Positions 1-8,600 of a DNA stretch of 64,000 nucleotides are shown here, piece after piece; position 1 is the stretch's first letter, and each line of letters starts with the position of its first letter. This DNA is from Gammaproteobacteria bacterium. Lineage in GTDB: Bacteria > Pseudomonadota > Gammaproteobacteria > AKS1. The notes below the pieces were generated by a model that saw only the letters and a list, made by a program, of their open reading frames with translations, ran no database searches and had not been told where the DNA came from. The DNA is taken from contig JALTKS010000118.1 of NCBI GenBank assembly GCA_027006175.1, positions 29,663 through 93,662 of the forward strand, read 5' to 3'. The position numbers and the translations under genes are program-made.

Positions 1-1271
1 ATACCATTCATGATCGCTGACATACCAAATTCACGTACACCGTAGTTCAAGTAGTTAGCTTCTTCGTTGTTGATCATTGGTTTGTAACCAGACCATTCGG
101 TCAGGTTTGAACAACCTAAATCAGCAGAACCACCAAACATTTCAGGCACCATTGGTGAGTAGGCTTCGATAGAGGCTAATGAGGCTTGACGTGTTGCCGG
201 ACTTTTTGCATCCGCATTAACCTGTGCAATGTAAGCAGCAGACTTTTCAGCCCAATCTGCAGGTAAATCACCTGCCATACGACGTTCAAATTCAGCGGCA
301 AGTTCCGGGTAAGCAGATTTGTAAGCGGCGAATTTATCATTCCACGCTGCTTCAGCTGCAGCACCTTTTTCTTTCGCATTCCAACCTGCATAAACATCTT
401 CAGGTACTTCAAAAGGACCGTGATCCCAACCAAGTGCTGCTTTGGTTAAGTTGATTTCATCTTCACCTAATGGTGCACCGTGACAAGCGTGGCTACCGGC
501 TTTGTTTGGCGAACCAAAACCAATGGTTGTTTTACAACAAATCATTGTTGGTTTGTCCGTCATTGCTTTTGCTGTGTCGATAGCGCGTTGAATCGCTTCT
601 GGATCGTGTCCATCTACGTCAGCAATAACGTGCCAGCCGTAAGATTCAAAACGCTTCGGAGTATCATCTGTAAACCAGCCTTCAACGTGACCATCGATAG
701 AAATACCGTTGTCATCCCAGAAGGCAATTAACTTACCAAGACCTAAAGTACCGGCAAGTGAACAAGCTTCATGAGAAATACCTTCCATCAAACAACCATC
801 ACCTAAAAATACGAAGGTGTTGTGATCAACAATGTCGTGACCTTTCTGGTTAAATTGACCTGCTAATGCTTTTTCAGCAATCGCCATGCCCACGCCGTTA
901 GTAATACCCTGACCTAGTGGACCGGTTGTTGTTTCAACGCCTGGTGCATATCCGTATTCAGGGTGTCCCGGTGTTTTTGAATGCAACTGACGGAAGTTTT
1001 TCAGATCGTCGATCGTTAATTCGTAACCTGTCAGATGCAGAAGTGAGTAAATCAGCATCGAACCATGTCCATTTGATAAAATGAAACGATCGCGGTTAGC
1101 CCAATTTGGGTTAGCTGGGTTGTGGCTCATGTTGCTATTCCACAGTACCTCGGCAATATCGGCCATTCCCATTGGTGCACCAGGATGTCCCGAATTCGCT
1201 TTCTGAACGGCATCCATACTTAATGCGCGAACAGCATTCGCAAGATTGCGACGGTTAGCATTTGCTGACAT
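1..1271 (-). CDS. tkt: Transketolase, N-terminal part (gene runs off the window)
   Basis: Thiamine-diphosphate enzyme that moves two-carbon ketol units in the pentose phosphate pathway. Reading the minus strand from the ATG at 1269-1271 gives about 423 uninterrupted codons starting [20 protein letters not shown] and reaching the window edge. It contains the substrate-loop segment [14 protein letters not shown], the GPLGQG motif and the diphosphate-binding GDG...DDN motif, so the whole first domain and the start of the pyrimidine-binding domain are present. The rest of the roughly 660-residue protein lies outside the window. A purine-rich AGAGGA sits just upstream of the ATG. No frameshift was seen. 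A long structured leader precedes it. Confidence 0.95.
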   Translation of the reverse strand, partial: MSANANRRNLANAVRALSMDAVQKANSGHPGAPMGMADIAEVLWNSNMSHNPANPNWANRDRFILSNGHGSMLIYSLLHLTGYELTIDDLKNFRQLHSKTPGHPEYGYAPGVETTTGPLGQGITNGVGMAIAEKALAGQFNQKGHDIVDHNTFVFLGDGCLMEGISHEACSLAGTLGLGKLIAFWDDNGISIDGHVEGWFTDDTPKRFESYGWHVIADVDGHDPEAIQRAIDTAKAMTDKPTMICCKTTIGFGSPNKAGSHACHGAPLGEDEINLTKAALGWDHGPFEVPEDVYAGWNAKEKGAAAEAAWNDKFAAYKSAYPELAAEFERRMAGDLPADWAEKSAAYIAQVNADAKSPATRQASLASIEAYSPMVPEMFGGSADLGCSNLTEWSGYKPMINNEEANYLNYGVREFGMSAIMNG

Positions 1272-1842
1272 AACAGAATCCTCTTTGAAAACTAAAAAAT
1301 AATATAAAGGTTAAAAAAATTTTTTTGCGTGTTACTACATGACACACAAATCGTAAATCGTTCATTTCCCCATCAAATGATGAGATAAAGCTAATCCAGT
1401 ACCGATTGTTTCCAACGGACTCTGAATCTAATATAAAGCTTAAATTACGGGTACTCCCCTGCCCCCCGTGGGTCCAACGAAGAGCACTTTCTCGTAGGGG
1501 AGGCGTATTCTCTCTCACCTGCCGCTTATGAGCAATACTCTACTGAGTATGATTATCAGCCCCATAACCCTAATTCCTTATATAACAATGACTTATAAAT
1601 ATTGGTCAATATGGATATAAATAGATATGATGAATTAAATCGCCAATTATGCTGATTTTACTCATTAAACCATCAAATACCGTGCTATCACTGTACAAAA
1701 ACCATGAAACGGCTTGGACAAGCCCAGATCTGCTGACTACACTTTAATTCATAAACAGAACGCGAGCATTCATCTATCGTTTTAGGGGTAAAACGATGGT
1801 GATTCTAACTAAAACTACAAGCAATAGAATCAGAGTAATATC
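1272..1842. other. 571-base intergenic region: tkt leader with structured elements, and upstream region of the PhnD-type gene
   Basis: No gene was recognised. On the tkt strand, about 1450-1510 folds into a GC-rich element: arms CTCCCCT and AGGGGAG enclose a small hairpin (ACGAGA/TCTTCGT) and a G-rich strand next to CCC. A second hairpin is perfect: ATACTC, loop TACT, GAGTAT at 1535-1550. A7T7 stands at 1313-1326, close to the tkt start. On the plus strand, ATCGTTTTA / GGGG / TAAAACGAT at 1776-1797 forms a 9-bp stem about 45 bases before the next gene. The regions are probably a tkt 5' UTR of more than 200 bases and a promoter region for the plus-strand gene. Function is inferred only from dyads. 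Confidence 0.5.
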
Positions 1843-2670
1843 ATGAAAAAACAATATTTATCAGGTGGTTATAAAATATCGACCCTGTTCGTTGTCAGCG
1901 CCATATTCTTGCTTATGCTGCTTAGCAATGCCGCTCAGGCAGCAACGTATACCTTTGTTGTGCAACCTATTTATCCACCAAATAAAACCATTGAAGCATT
2001 CACACCACTGACAAATTATTTATCTAAACAAACAGGCCATACTTTCAAATTAGTGACTGCGGTTAACTTCCTGAGTTACTGGCAAAATATGAAAAAACCA
2101 GGGAAATATGACTTCATTCTGGATGCGGCTCATCTAACCGACTACCGGCTAAAACGCATGAAATTCAAGGTCCTTGCCAAACGTGCAGATGCCGTGTCAT
2201 ATACTCTGGTAACAAATGAAAACACCGCCATTATTGAACCTGAGGAGCTGATTGGGAAATCGCTCGCAACCATTGGTTCACCCAGTTTAGGTATGCTGCG
2301 ATTGGAAGAAATGTTCCCAAACCCATTACGCCAACCCGTTATTATTGAAGTTGATAACTCACTCGATTCAATTAAGAAAGTGCTTGATGGCACAGCTCAG
2401 GCGGCGATTGTGCCAACGCCCATGGTGGGTGGTTTTCCAAACTTACTCACCATTACCACTACCGAGCAAGTACCCCATACCGCTGTTTCTGCTTCACCAC
2501 GTGTGCCTGCGGATGTTCAGGTTGCTGTACGTAAAGCGCTGATTGAAGCAAGTAAAACAGACGCGGGTAAAAAAATGCTTGCTGACATTAACTTCCCTTC
2601 TTTTGAGAAAACCACCGCGGCAAGCTATGACGGTTTCGCCAGTTTATTAGAAGGTGTTTGGGGTTATTAA
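1843..2670 (+). CDS. PhnD/SsuA/transferrin-type periplasmic substrate-binding protein
   Basis: Exported 275-residue protein. Residues 1-33 form a signal peptide (basic start, hydrophobic core ending ANAAQA-like before ATYTF). The mature part looks like the phosphate/phosphonate binding-protein fold: an early FVVQPIYPP strand, a central YDFILDAAHLTDYR segment, then a hinge containing GKSLATIGSPSLGMLRLEE. PhnD family members bind small oxyanions or similar ligands for ABC uptake, or act as sensory ligand binders. No ABC permease or ATPase gene is adjacent, so the partner is unknown. It lies between tkt and metK on its own transcription unit, with a weak ribosome site before ATG. Ligand cannot be told from the sequence. 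Confidence 0.75.
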   Translation: MKKQYLSGGYKISTLFVVSAIFLLMLLSNAAQAATYTFVVQPIYPPNKTIEAFTPLTNYLSKQTGHTFKLVTAVNFLSYWQNMKKPGKYDFILDAAHLTDYRLKRMKFKVLAKRADAVSYTLVTNENTAIIEPEELIGKSLATIGSPSLGMLRLEEMFPNPLRQPVIIEVDNSLDSIKKVLDGTAQAAIVPTPMVGGFPNLLTITTTEQVPHTAVSASPRVPADVQVAVRKALIEASKTDAGKKMLADINFPSFEKTTAASYDGFASLLEGVWGY

Positions 2671-2710
2671 AAAACTTTACACAATTTTACTTTTCCATTG
2701 TCATTTATCT

Positions 2711-2738
2711 TTGACATCTTTCCATTTGGCTCTATAAT
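2711..2738 (+). promoter_or_regulatory. Sigma-70 promoter of metK
   Basis: Consensus TTGACA at 2711-2716 and consensus TATAAT at 2733-2738, separated by 16 bases. Transcription would start near 2745, just before the SAM-II aptamer, so the whole riboswitch would be transcribed. Confidence 0.85.
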
Positions 2739-2749
2739 CTCTGGTCATA

Positions 2750-2803
2750 CAGCGCTGATTTGAATTCAGATTGCGGGCGCTTAATAAATACGGCTAAAGC
2801 GTG
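2750..2803 (+). promoter_or_regulatory. SAM-II riboswitch (metK leader)
   Basis: The leader matches the SAM-II aptamer in order: helix arm AGCGC (2751-2755), the conserved TGATTTG, then ATTGCGG, the returning arm GCGCT (2777-2781), an A/T stretch ATAAAT, and the conserved GGCTAAA (2792-2798) that makes the pseudoknot. SAM-II is known to bind S-adenosylmethionine and lower expression of methionine/SAM genes. It is followed directly by a terminator, so control is probably at transcription. The octamer CTAAAGCG at 2794-2801 is repeated in the terminator's 3' arm (2838-2845), which suggests an antiterminator when SAM is absent. SAM-II is best known from Alphaproteobacteria. Confidence 0.88.
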
Positions 2804-2819
2804 TGGAACCAGATTTTAA

Positions 2820-2855
2820 AAACCCGCCTTAGTCTAGCTAAAGCGGGTTTTTTTA
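2820..2855 (+). terminator. Intrinsic terminator in the metK leader
   Basis: AACCCGCCTTAG (2821-2832), loop TCTAG, CTAAAGCGGGTT (2838-2849), followed by a run of seven T to 2854. It lies between the riboswitch and the metK start (2872), so it is placed to act as the expression platform. The 5' arm CGCCTTAG can pair instead with CTAAAGCG of the aptamer (7 of 8 pairs). Confidence 0.88.
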
Positions 2856-2871
2856 TGAGGAATACACAATA

Positions 2872-4029
2872 ATGAACGAACATCTTTTTACTTCCGAATC
2901 AGTTTCTGAAGGCCATCCAGACAAAGTCGCCGATCAAATTTCTGACGCCATCCTTGATGCATTACTTGATCAAGATGCAAAATCACGCGTTGCCTGCGAA
3001 ACCATGGTCACCACCGGCATGGTCATGATCGCCGGTGAAATCACCACCGATGCCTGGGTTGATATGACTGAAACAGCACGCGGCGTCATTAAAGAAATTG
3101 GTTACAACAGCTCTGACATGGGCTTTGATTGGGAATCTTGTGCAGTACTGACATCAATTGATAAACAGTCGGCGGATATTGCGATGGGTGTTGATGAGTC
3201 AGATGATCATGAACAAGGCGCAGGCGATCAAGGCATGATGTTTGGTTATGCTTCAAACGAAACCGACGTACTGATGCCAGCACCGATTACTTATTCACAT
3301 CGACTGGTACGCCGTCAGGCGGAAGTGCGTAAAAATGGTACCTTGCCGTGGTTACGCCCGGATGCAAAAAGTCAGATCACCTTTCGTTATGAAGATGGCA
3401 AACCCGTTGCAATTGATGCCGTGGTGCTTTCAACCCAGCACACGGAAGACGTAAATCTCTCTACGCTACAGGAAGCGGTCATGGAAGAAATTCTTAAGCC
3501 TATTCTTCCGGCTGAGTGGTTACATGCGGATACCCAGTACCATATTAACCCTACCGGCCGTTTTGTTATTGGTGGTCCGGTTGGCGATTGTGGCTTAACC
3601 GGTCGTAAAATCATTGTTGATACCTACGGTGGTATGGCGCGTCATGGCGGCGGGGCTTTCTCTGGCAAAGACCCAAGCAAGGTGGATCGTTCTGCTGCTT
3701 ACGCGACCCGTTATGTGGCAAAGAACATTGTTGCCGCGGGCATTGCTGACCGCTGTGAGATTCAGGTCTCTTATGCGATTGGTGTATCAAAACCCACATC
3801 GGTGCGCGTAGAAACGTTTGGTACCGGTAAAATCAGCGAAGAACGCATTATTGAACTGATTGATGCACATTTTGATTTACGTGCCGGCGGACTGGTTAAA
3901 ATGCTGGATTTACTCCGCCCTATTTACCGTTACACCGCTGCTTATGGGCACTTTGGTCGAGAAGACATTGATCTGCCATGGGAACGTACCGACAAAGCTG
4001 ATGCACTAAAGGAGGCAGCTGGTCTTTAA
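2872..4029 (+). CDS. metK: S-adenosylmethionine synthetase
   Basis: Makes S-adenosylmethionine from methionine and ATP in the cytosol. The 385-residue length is usual for bacterial MetK. Signature segments are present: [16 protein letters not shown] near residue 15, [12 protein letters not shown] near 120 and [12 protein letters not shown] near 245. The ATG follows a short GAGGA-type ribosome site immediately after the leader terminator. Upstream are a consensus promoter, a SAM-II riboswitch and a terminator, so the enzyme's product is expected to shut off its own gene. ahcY follows 123 bases downstream with its own riboswitch. Confidence 0.98.
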   Translation: MNEHLFTSESVSEGHPDKVADQISDAILDALLDQDAKSRVACETMVTTGMVMIAGEITTDAWVDMTETARGVIKEIGYNSSDMGFDWESCAVLTSIDKQSADIAMGVDESDDHEQGAGDQGMMFGYASNETDVLMPAPITYSHRLVRRQAEVRKNGTLPWLRPDAKSQITFRYEDGKPVAIDAVVLSTQHTEDVNLSTLQEAVMEEILKPILPAEWLHADTQYHINPTGRFVIGGPVGDCGLTGRKIIVDTYGGMARHGGGAFSGKDPSKVDRSAAYATRYVAKNIVAAGIADRCEIQVSYAIGVSKPTSVRVETFGTGKISEERIIELIDAHFDLRAGGLVKMLDLLRPIYRYTAAYGHFGREDIDLPWERTDKADALKEAAGL

Positions 4030-4049
4030 ATAAGTTATCCTTCAACACC

Positions 4050-4123
4050 CTGCTAGCATGAGGGACGCTGCAGCGAGATCATCTCGCCAGGCTCGTGCTA
4101 GCAGTTCCAGAACAACCGCGCCC
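4050..4123 (+). promoter_or_regulatory. SAH riboswitch (ahcY leader)
   Basis: The fold fits the S-adenosylhomocysteine aptamer. A 9-bp outer helix is CTGCTAGCA (4050-4058) with TGCTAGCAG (4096-4104), continued by TGAG/CTCG. The core GAGGGACGCTGCA precedes a hairpin GCGAG/CTCGC (4073-4087), then the conserved CCAGGCTCG. The downstream GCGCCC (4118-4123) can pair with GGG-A-CGC (4062-4068) to give the family's pseudoknot with one bulged A. This family is known to switch genes on when SAH accumulates. It sits about 30 bases before ahcY, the enzyme that removes SAH. Confidence 0.92.
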
Positions 4124-4152
4124 ACCGACTTTGAACCTGAAGTGAGGTAGAC

Positions 4153-5574
4153 ATGAACGCCGTTATTGATCCAAATTTTACTGATTATAAAGTAGCTGAT
4201 ATTTCTTTAGCCGAATGGGGCCATAAAGAAATCGCCATTGCCGAAACCGAAATGCCTGGACTCATGGCATTACGTGAAGAATACGGCAGTGAACAACCAC
4301 TCGCTGGCTGTCGCATTATGGGCAGTATTCACATGACCATTCAAACTGCTGTGCTAATTGAGACACTGGTTTTCTTAGGAGCTGAAGTGCGTTGGGTATC
4401 CTGTAATATTTTCTCAACACAAGACCATGCTGCAGCAGCGATTGCGGCACAGGGTATTCCTGTGTTTGCATGGAAAGGCGAAACCATTGAAGAATACTGG
4501 TGGTGTACAGAACAAGCCCTGATGTGGCCTGACGGTCAATTCCCCAACATGATTCTGGATGATGGTGGCGATGCAACCTTATTAGTCCATAAGGGTGTTG
4601 AGTTTGAAAAAGCCGGCGCTATTCCAGCCACCAAAGATGATGACAACGAAGAATACAAAGCGATTCTTGATGTATTACGTCGCACTATTTCTGACGGTTC
4701 TACGCATTGGCAAGATACCGCTGCCAGCGTTAAAGGCGTAACCGAAGAAACAACAACGGGTGTACATCGTTTGTACGAAATGCAGGAAAAAGGCGAACTG
4801 CTTTTCCCTGCCATGAACGTTAATGATTCCGCCACTAAATCAAAATTCGATAACCTCTACGGTTGTCGTGAATCACTGATCGATTCAATCAAACGTGCAA
4901 CAGATGTGATGATTGCCGGTAAGATTGCGGTTGTACTCGGTTACGGTGATGTGGGTAAAGGCTGTGCGCAGGCATTCAAAGGCATGGGCGCAACCGTATG
5001 GGTAACAGAAATTGATCCTATCTGTGCACTGCAAGCAGCAATGGAGGGTTACCGTGTTGTTGATATGAATGAAGCCTGTTCACAAGGTGATATTTTTGTC
5101 ACCACCACCGGTAACATGAATGTCATCAACCATGATCACATGGCTGCTATGAAAAACGAAGCCATTGTCTCAAACATTGGGCACTTTGATTCAGAAATTG
5201 ATATTGCCTCACTTGAACAATACGAATGGTCTGAAATCAAACCACAGGTTGATCATGTTATTTTCCCTGATGGCAAGAGAATTATTGTTCTGGCGAAAGG
5301 TCGCCTGGTGAACCTGGGTTGTGCAACCGGTCATCCAAGCTTTGTGATGTCAGCTTCTTTTACCAATCAGGTAATGGCACAAATCGAATTCTACAAGAAT
5401 TCAGATAACTACGAGAATCAGGTTTATATTCTGCCAAAAATTCTTGATGAGAAAGTGGCCCGTTTACATCTGAAAAAAGTTGGTGCTTATTTGAGCACGC
5501 TATCTCAGGAGCAAGCTGACTACATTAGTGTGCCGGTTGAAGGTCCATTTAAACCCAATCACTACCGATACTAA
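4153..5574 (+). CDS. ahcY: Adenosylhomocysteinase (SAH hydrolase)
   Basis: NAD-dependent enzyme that splits S-adenosylhomocysteine into adenosine and homocysteine, relieving product inhibition of methyltransferases. Its 473 residues include [16 protein letters not shown] early, the NAD site [15 protein letters not shown] near 255-270, [11 protein letters not shown] in the middle and the expected C-terminal KPNHYRY, whose lysine and tyrosine contact NAD in the neighbouring subunit of the known family. The ATG is preceded by GTGAGGTAGAC, a usable ribosome site. An SAH riboswitch sits in the leader. A strong hairpin without a clear T run follows, before metF. Confidence 0.98.
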   Translation: MNAVIDPNFTDYKVADISLAEWGHKEIAIAETEMPGLMALREEYGSEQPLAGCRIMGSIHMTIQTAVLIETLVFLGAEVRWVSCNIFSTQDHAAAAIAAQGIPVFAWKGETIEEYWWCTEQALMWPDGQFPNMILDDGGDATLLVHKGVEFEKAGAIPATKDDDNEEYKAILDVLRRTISDGSTHWQDTAASVKGVTEETTTGVHRLYEMQEKGELLFPAMNVNDSATKSKFDNLYGCRESLIDSIKRATDVMIAGKIAVVLGYGDVGKGCAQAFKGMGATVWVTEIDPICALQAAMEGYRVVDMNEACSQGDIFVTTTGNMNVINHDHMAAMKNEAIVSNIGHFDSEIDIASLEQYEWSEIKPQVDHVIFPDGKRIIVLAKGRLVNLGCATGHPSFVMSASFTNQVMAQIEFYKNSDNYENQVYILPKILDEKVARLHLKKVGAYLSTLSQEQADYISVPVEGPFKPNHYRY

Positions 5575-5594
5575 TTGGTTATGACTTAGCATCC

Positions 5595-5625
5595 CTGTAA
5601 AGAAGGTATTATGCTTTCTTTACAG
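5595..5625 (+). terminator. Stem-loop between ahcY and metF
   Basis: CTGTAAAGAAGG (5595-5606) and CTTTCTTTACAG (5614-5625) pair in 11 of 12 positions around a 7-base loop. No T run follows, so it may be an attenuating or processing hairpin rather than a full terminator. The flanks GACTTAGCATCC and GCCTTAGCATTTCC are also similar to each other. Confidence 0.5.
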
Positions 5626-5669
5626 GCTGTGCCTTAGCATTTCCTTCAAACTTGTCTCGGACAAAAATA

Positions 5670-6512
5670 ATGGCTAATAATACTAACCACTCTTTTAGTT
5701 GCGAGTTTTTTCCACCCAAAACAGATAAGGGTAAGGAAAATATTAACGCAACCATTGTTGAGCTGAAAAAGCTTAACCCTGATTATATTTCCTGTACCTA
5801 TGGTGCGGGCGGCACCACACAAGATGGTACCTTCGATACAATCCAGACAATCATGCAACATGGCATTAATGCTGCGCCGCATATTACCTGTATTGGTTCC
5901 AGCAAAGAGAAAATATCCGGTTTACTCCAGCAATACAAAGATGCTGGTGTATCTCGTATTGTCGCGCTTCGTGGCGATCTTCCTGAAGGGATGGAAGACC
6001 CTGGTGAATTTCACTTTGCTAATGAGCTGGTTGACTATATTCGCAAAGAAACCGGCGATCACTTTATGATTGAAGTCGCGGCTTATCCTGAAATGCACCC
6101 TCAATCTAATAGCATGCAAGATGAACTGATACATTTTGCACAAAAAGCTCAAGCCGGTGCCGATACAGCTATCACACAGTACTTTTATAATGCGGATGCA
6201 TGGGTGCGCTTCGTTGAGGATTGTCAACGCCTTGATGTCACGATTCCTATCGTGCCCGGCATTATGCCGATCACCAACTACACTCAATTAGCGCGCTTCT
6301 CCGCCAGTTGTGGTACTGAAATTCCGCGCTGGATTACGACACGACTTGAAGGCTATGGCGATGATCTCGATTCAATTCGTGATTTTGGTTTTGATGTCAC
6401 CCTGCAACTATGTGAACAGCTCATTGATGCTGGCGCACCCGGGCTACATTTTTACTCAATGAACCGCGCCGAACCTACCGTGAAGCTCTGGCACGAACTT
6501 AATCTTGGATAA
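5670..6512 (+). CDS. metF: 5,10-methylenetetrahydrofolate reductase
   Basis: Flavoprotein that reduces 5,10-methylene-THF to 5-methyl-THF, the methyl donor for methionine synthesis. The ATG at 5670 gives 280 residues beginning MANNTNHSFSCEFFPPKTD, which carries the family's N-terminal EFFPP motif; an upstream TTG at 5652 would add six residues and looks less likely. Other family segments are YGAGGTT near 45, ALRGDLP near 100, and QFFYNAD-like QYFYNAD near 165. It completes the SAM cycle block with metK and ahcY. Its last codons overlap the start of bioA by 8 bases, so the two are probably translationally coupled. Confidence 0.96.
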   Translation: MANNTNHSFSCEFFPPKTDKGKENINATIVELKKLNPDYISCTYGAGGTTQDGTFDTIQTIMQHGINAAPHITCIGSSKEKISGLLQQYKDAGVSRIVALRGDLPEGMEDPGEFHFANELVDYIRKETGDHFMIEVAAYPEMHPQSNSMQDELIHFAQKAQAGADTAITQYFYNADAWVRFVEDCQRLDVTIPIVPGIMPITNYTQLARFSASCGTEIPRWITTRLEGYGDDLDSIRDFGFDVTLQLCEQLIDAGAPGLHFYSMNRAEPTVKLWHELNLG

Positions 6513-7854
6513 CAAAACACTTAAGCAACGTGACCTGTCTGTGTTGTGGCATCCCTGCACACAGATGAAAGACCATGAGCAATTACCCATTACCCCGATT
6601 AAATCGGGGAGTGGTGTTTGGTTAGAAGATTTTGAAGGCAACCGTTATATTGATGCCATCAGCTCGTGGTGGGTTAATATATTTGGTCACAGTAATCCAC
6701 GCATTAATGACGCTCTAAAACAACAACTCGATACACTTGAACATGTCATCCTCGCTGGCTTCACCCACGAAACAGTCATTGAATTATCTGAACGTTTGGT
6801 TAAGCTAACACCCAATACCCTTAAACGTTGCTTCTATGCTGACAATGGTTCGTCTGCAGTTGAAGTGGCACTCAAGATGAGTTTTCACTATTGGTATAAT
6901 ACCGGCAAACGTAACAAGAAGCGTTTTATCAGCTTGACCAATAGCTATCATGGCGAAACGCTCGGTGCACTCTCTGTTGGTCAGGTTGAACTATATAAAG
7001 ATACCTATGGCCCACTGATGCTGGATGTCATTGCGGTTAAATCGCCTGACTGTTATCACCGCGAGCAAGGCGAGTCTTGTCATGATTATTCGATACGGTT
7101 GTTTGCAGAGATGGAAGCAGCCCTTGAGCAATATGCTGACGAGTGTTGTGCGGTGATCATCGAGCCGCTGATTCAATGCGCTGGTGATATGCGTATGTAT
7201 GATCCGATTTATTTAACCATGCTAAGAGAAGCCTGCGACCGACATAATGTGCATCTAATTGCTGATGAAGTTGCAGTTGGCTTTGGTCGTACCGGTAGTC
7301 TGTTTGCTTGTGAACAAGCGAATATCAGCCCCGACTTTATGTGTTTATCAAAGGGGCTGACTGGGGGTTATTTACCGCTATCGGTTGCCATGACAACCGA
7401 TGAAATTTACGATGCCTTTTACGATGACTATCAAAATTTAACTGCCTTTATGCATTCACACAGTTATACGGGAAATGCGCTTGGTTGCCGGGCCGCACTC
7501 GCGACACTTGATATTTTTGCTTCGGACAATGTCATTGATGAAAACAAGAAAAAATCTGTTTTCATGCGACAAGCCGTTGCGGAGTTAGAAGATCACCCCC
7601 ATGTTGCTGAAATTCGTCAACATGGAATGGTGCTTGCGATTGAGATGGTCAAGAACAAACAAACACGTGAAGCCTATGACTGGAAAGAACGCCGCGGTCT
7701 TGCCGTTTACCAACATGGCTTAAAAAATAGTGTATTACTACGACCATTAGGTAATGTCGTTTACTTCATCCCACCCTACGTCATCAATGATGATGAAATA
7801 AAATTAATGGCACGTGCTGCCATTGAAGGTATTCACAAAGCAACCAGCGACTAA
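6505..7854 (+). CDS. bioA: Adenosylmethionine-8-amino-7-oxononanoate aminotransferase
   Basis: PLP enzyme of biotin synthesis that turns KAPA into DAPA and uses SAM as amino donor. The 449-residue fold-type I aminotransferase has LWHPCTQMKDHE at the N terminus, SSWWVNIFGHSNP near 55, the DEVAVGFGRTGS segment near 255 and the PLP lysine in CLSKGLTGGYLPL near 285. The substrate-loop pattern HPCTQMK and SWWVN separates BioA from ornithine-type relatives. The likely start is TTG at 6505, inside the end of metF. Other biotin genes are absent here; its place in the SAM block fits its unusual substrate. Confidence 0.92.
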   Translation: MDNKTLKQRDLSVLWHPCTQMKDHEQLPITPIKSGSGVWLEDFEGNRYIDAISSWWVNIFGHSNPRINDALKQQLDTLEHVILAGFTHETVIELSERLVKLTPNTLKRCFYADNGSSAVEVALKMSFHYWYNTGKRNKKRFISLTNSYHGETLGALSVGQVELYKDTYGPLMLDVIAVKSPDCYHREQGESCHDYSIRLFAEMEAALEQYADECCAVIIEPLIQCAGDMRMYDPIYLTMLREACDRHNVHLIADEVAVGFGRTGSLFACEQANISPDFMCLSKGLTGGYLPLSVAMTTDEIYDAFYDDYQNLTAFMHSHSYTGNALGCRAALATLDIFASDNVIDENKKKSVFMRQAVAELEDHPHVAEIRQHGMVLAIEMVKNKQTREAYDWKERRGLAVYQHGLKNSVLLRPLGNVVYFIPPYVINDDEIKLMARAAIEGIHKATSD

Positions 7855-7855
7855 T

Positions 7856-8593
7856 ATGCGGATCTCACGACTCTATATCGACGCCCCTCTTGCCGAGCAG
7901 CAATCCATTACATTGGAGGGCGAACGCTTAAATTATATTGCCAATGTACTACGCCTTAAAATGGGTACCGAGCTTTCAATATTTAATGGTCAAGGTGGTG
8001 AGTATTTAGCCAGCATTGCGGATATTAGTAAACGCAGTGCGACACTTGAGGTTAAACGCTTTTCTGACAACAATATTGAATCGCCTTTATCTATTACCCT
8101 TGTTCAGGGAATTTCTCGTGGTGAACGTATGGACTTCACCTTACAAAAAGCAACTGAACTTGGCGTCAATCGTATTATTCCTGTTTTTAGCAAACGCTGT
8201 ACGGTTAGTTTAAAAGGCAATCGACTCGAGAAACGTCTTCAGCACTGGCAAGGCATTGTACGAAGTGCCTGTGAACAATCAGGGCGAAATACCATCCCGG
8301 ATGTTGAAACAGCACAACAACTGGCATCATTTCTTAATATTGAGAATAGCCAACCCAAAATTCTACTGGATCCCGAATCAAATCAAGGTCTTCATTCAAT
8401 TTCTTCACCACCAGCATCGATGACTATTCTTATCGGGCCAGAAGGCGGGTTTGATCATAGCGAACGAGAAACAGCTTATGCGAAAGGTTATCAAGGTATT
8501 CAGTTAGGACCACGCGTTTTACGTACTGAAACCGCGGCCATTGCAACAATCAGTGCCATGCAAACGTTATGGGGTGACTTTCAGGTAAGCTAA
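7856..8593 (+). CDS. rsmE: 16S rRNA (uracil-1498-N3)-methyltransferase
   Basis: SPOUT methyltransferase that methylates U1498 of 16S rRNA using SAM. The ATG at 7856 directly follows the bioA stop and gives 245 residues starting MRISRLYIDAPL, as usual for RsmE. The N-terminal PUA-like part is followed by QGISRGERMDFTLQKATELGV, then the knot motifs ILIGPEGGFDHSERE and LGPRVLRTETAA near the C terminus. It is the last plus-strand gene of the SAM block and faces the chemosensory cluster tail to tail with 7 bases between stops. Confidence 0.95.
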   Translation: MRISRLYIDAPLAEQQSITLEGERLNYIANVLRLKMGTELSIFNGQGGEYLASIADISKRSATLEVKRFSDNNIESPLSITLVQGISRGERMDFTLQKATELGVNRIIPVFSKRCTVSLKGNRLEKRLQHWQGIVRSACEQSGRNTIPDVETAQQLASFLNIENSQPKILLDPESNQGLHSISSPPASMTILIGPEGGFDHSERETAYAKGYQGIQLGPRVLRTETAAIATISAMQTLWGDFQVS

Positions 8594-8600
8594 AAGATCG

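Noticed and set aside
1440..1515. Possible yybP-ykoY or pfl riboswitch in the tkt leader (GGGGAGTA present)
   Set aside because: Only the short GGGGAGTA matches; the second half of the consensus and the expected helices are missing.
1255..1518. 87-residue minus-strand frame in the tkt leader
   Set aside because: It overlaps the tkt start and the structured leader; composition is unlike a protein and no ribosome site is seen.
5922..6287. 121-residue minus-strand frame inside metF
   Set aside because: Shadow of metF, which has full family motifs.
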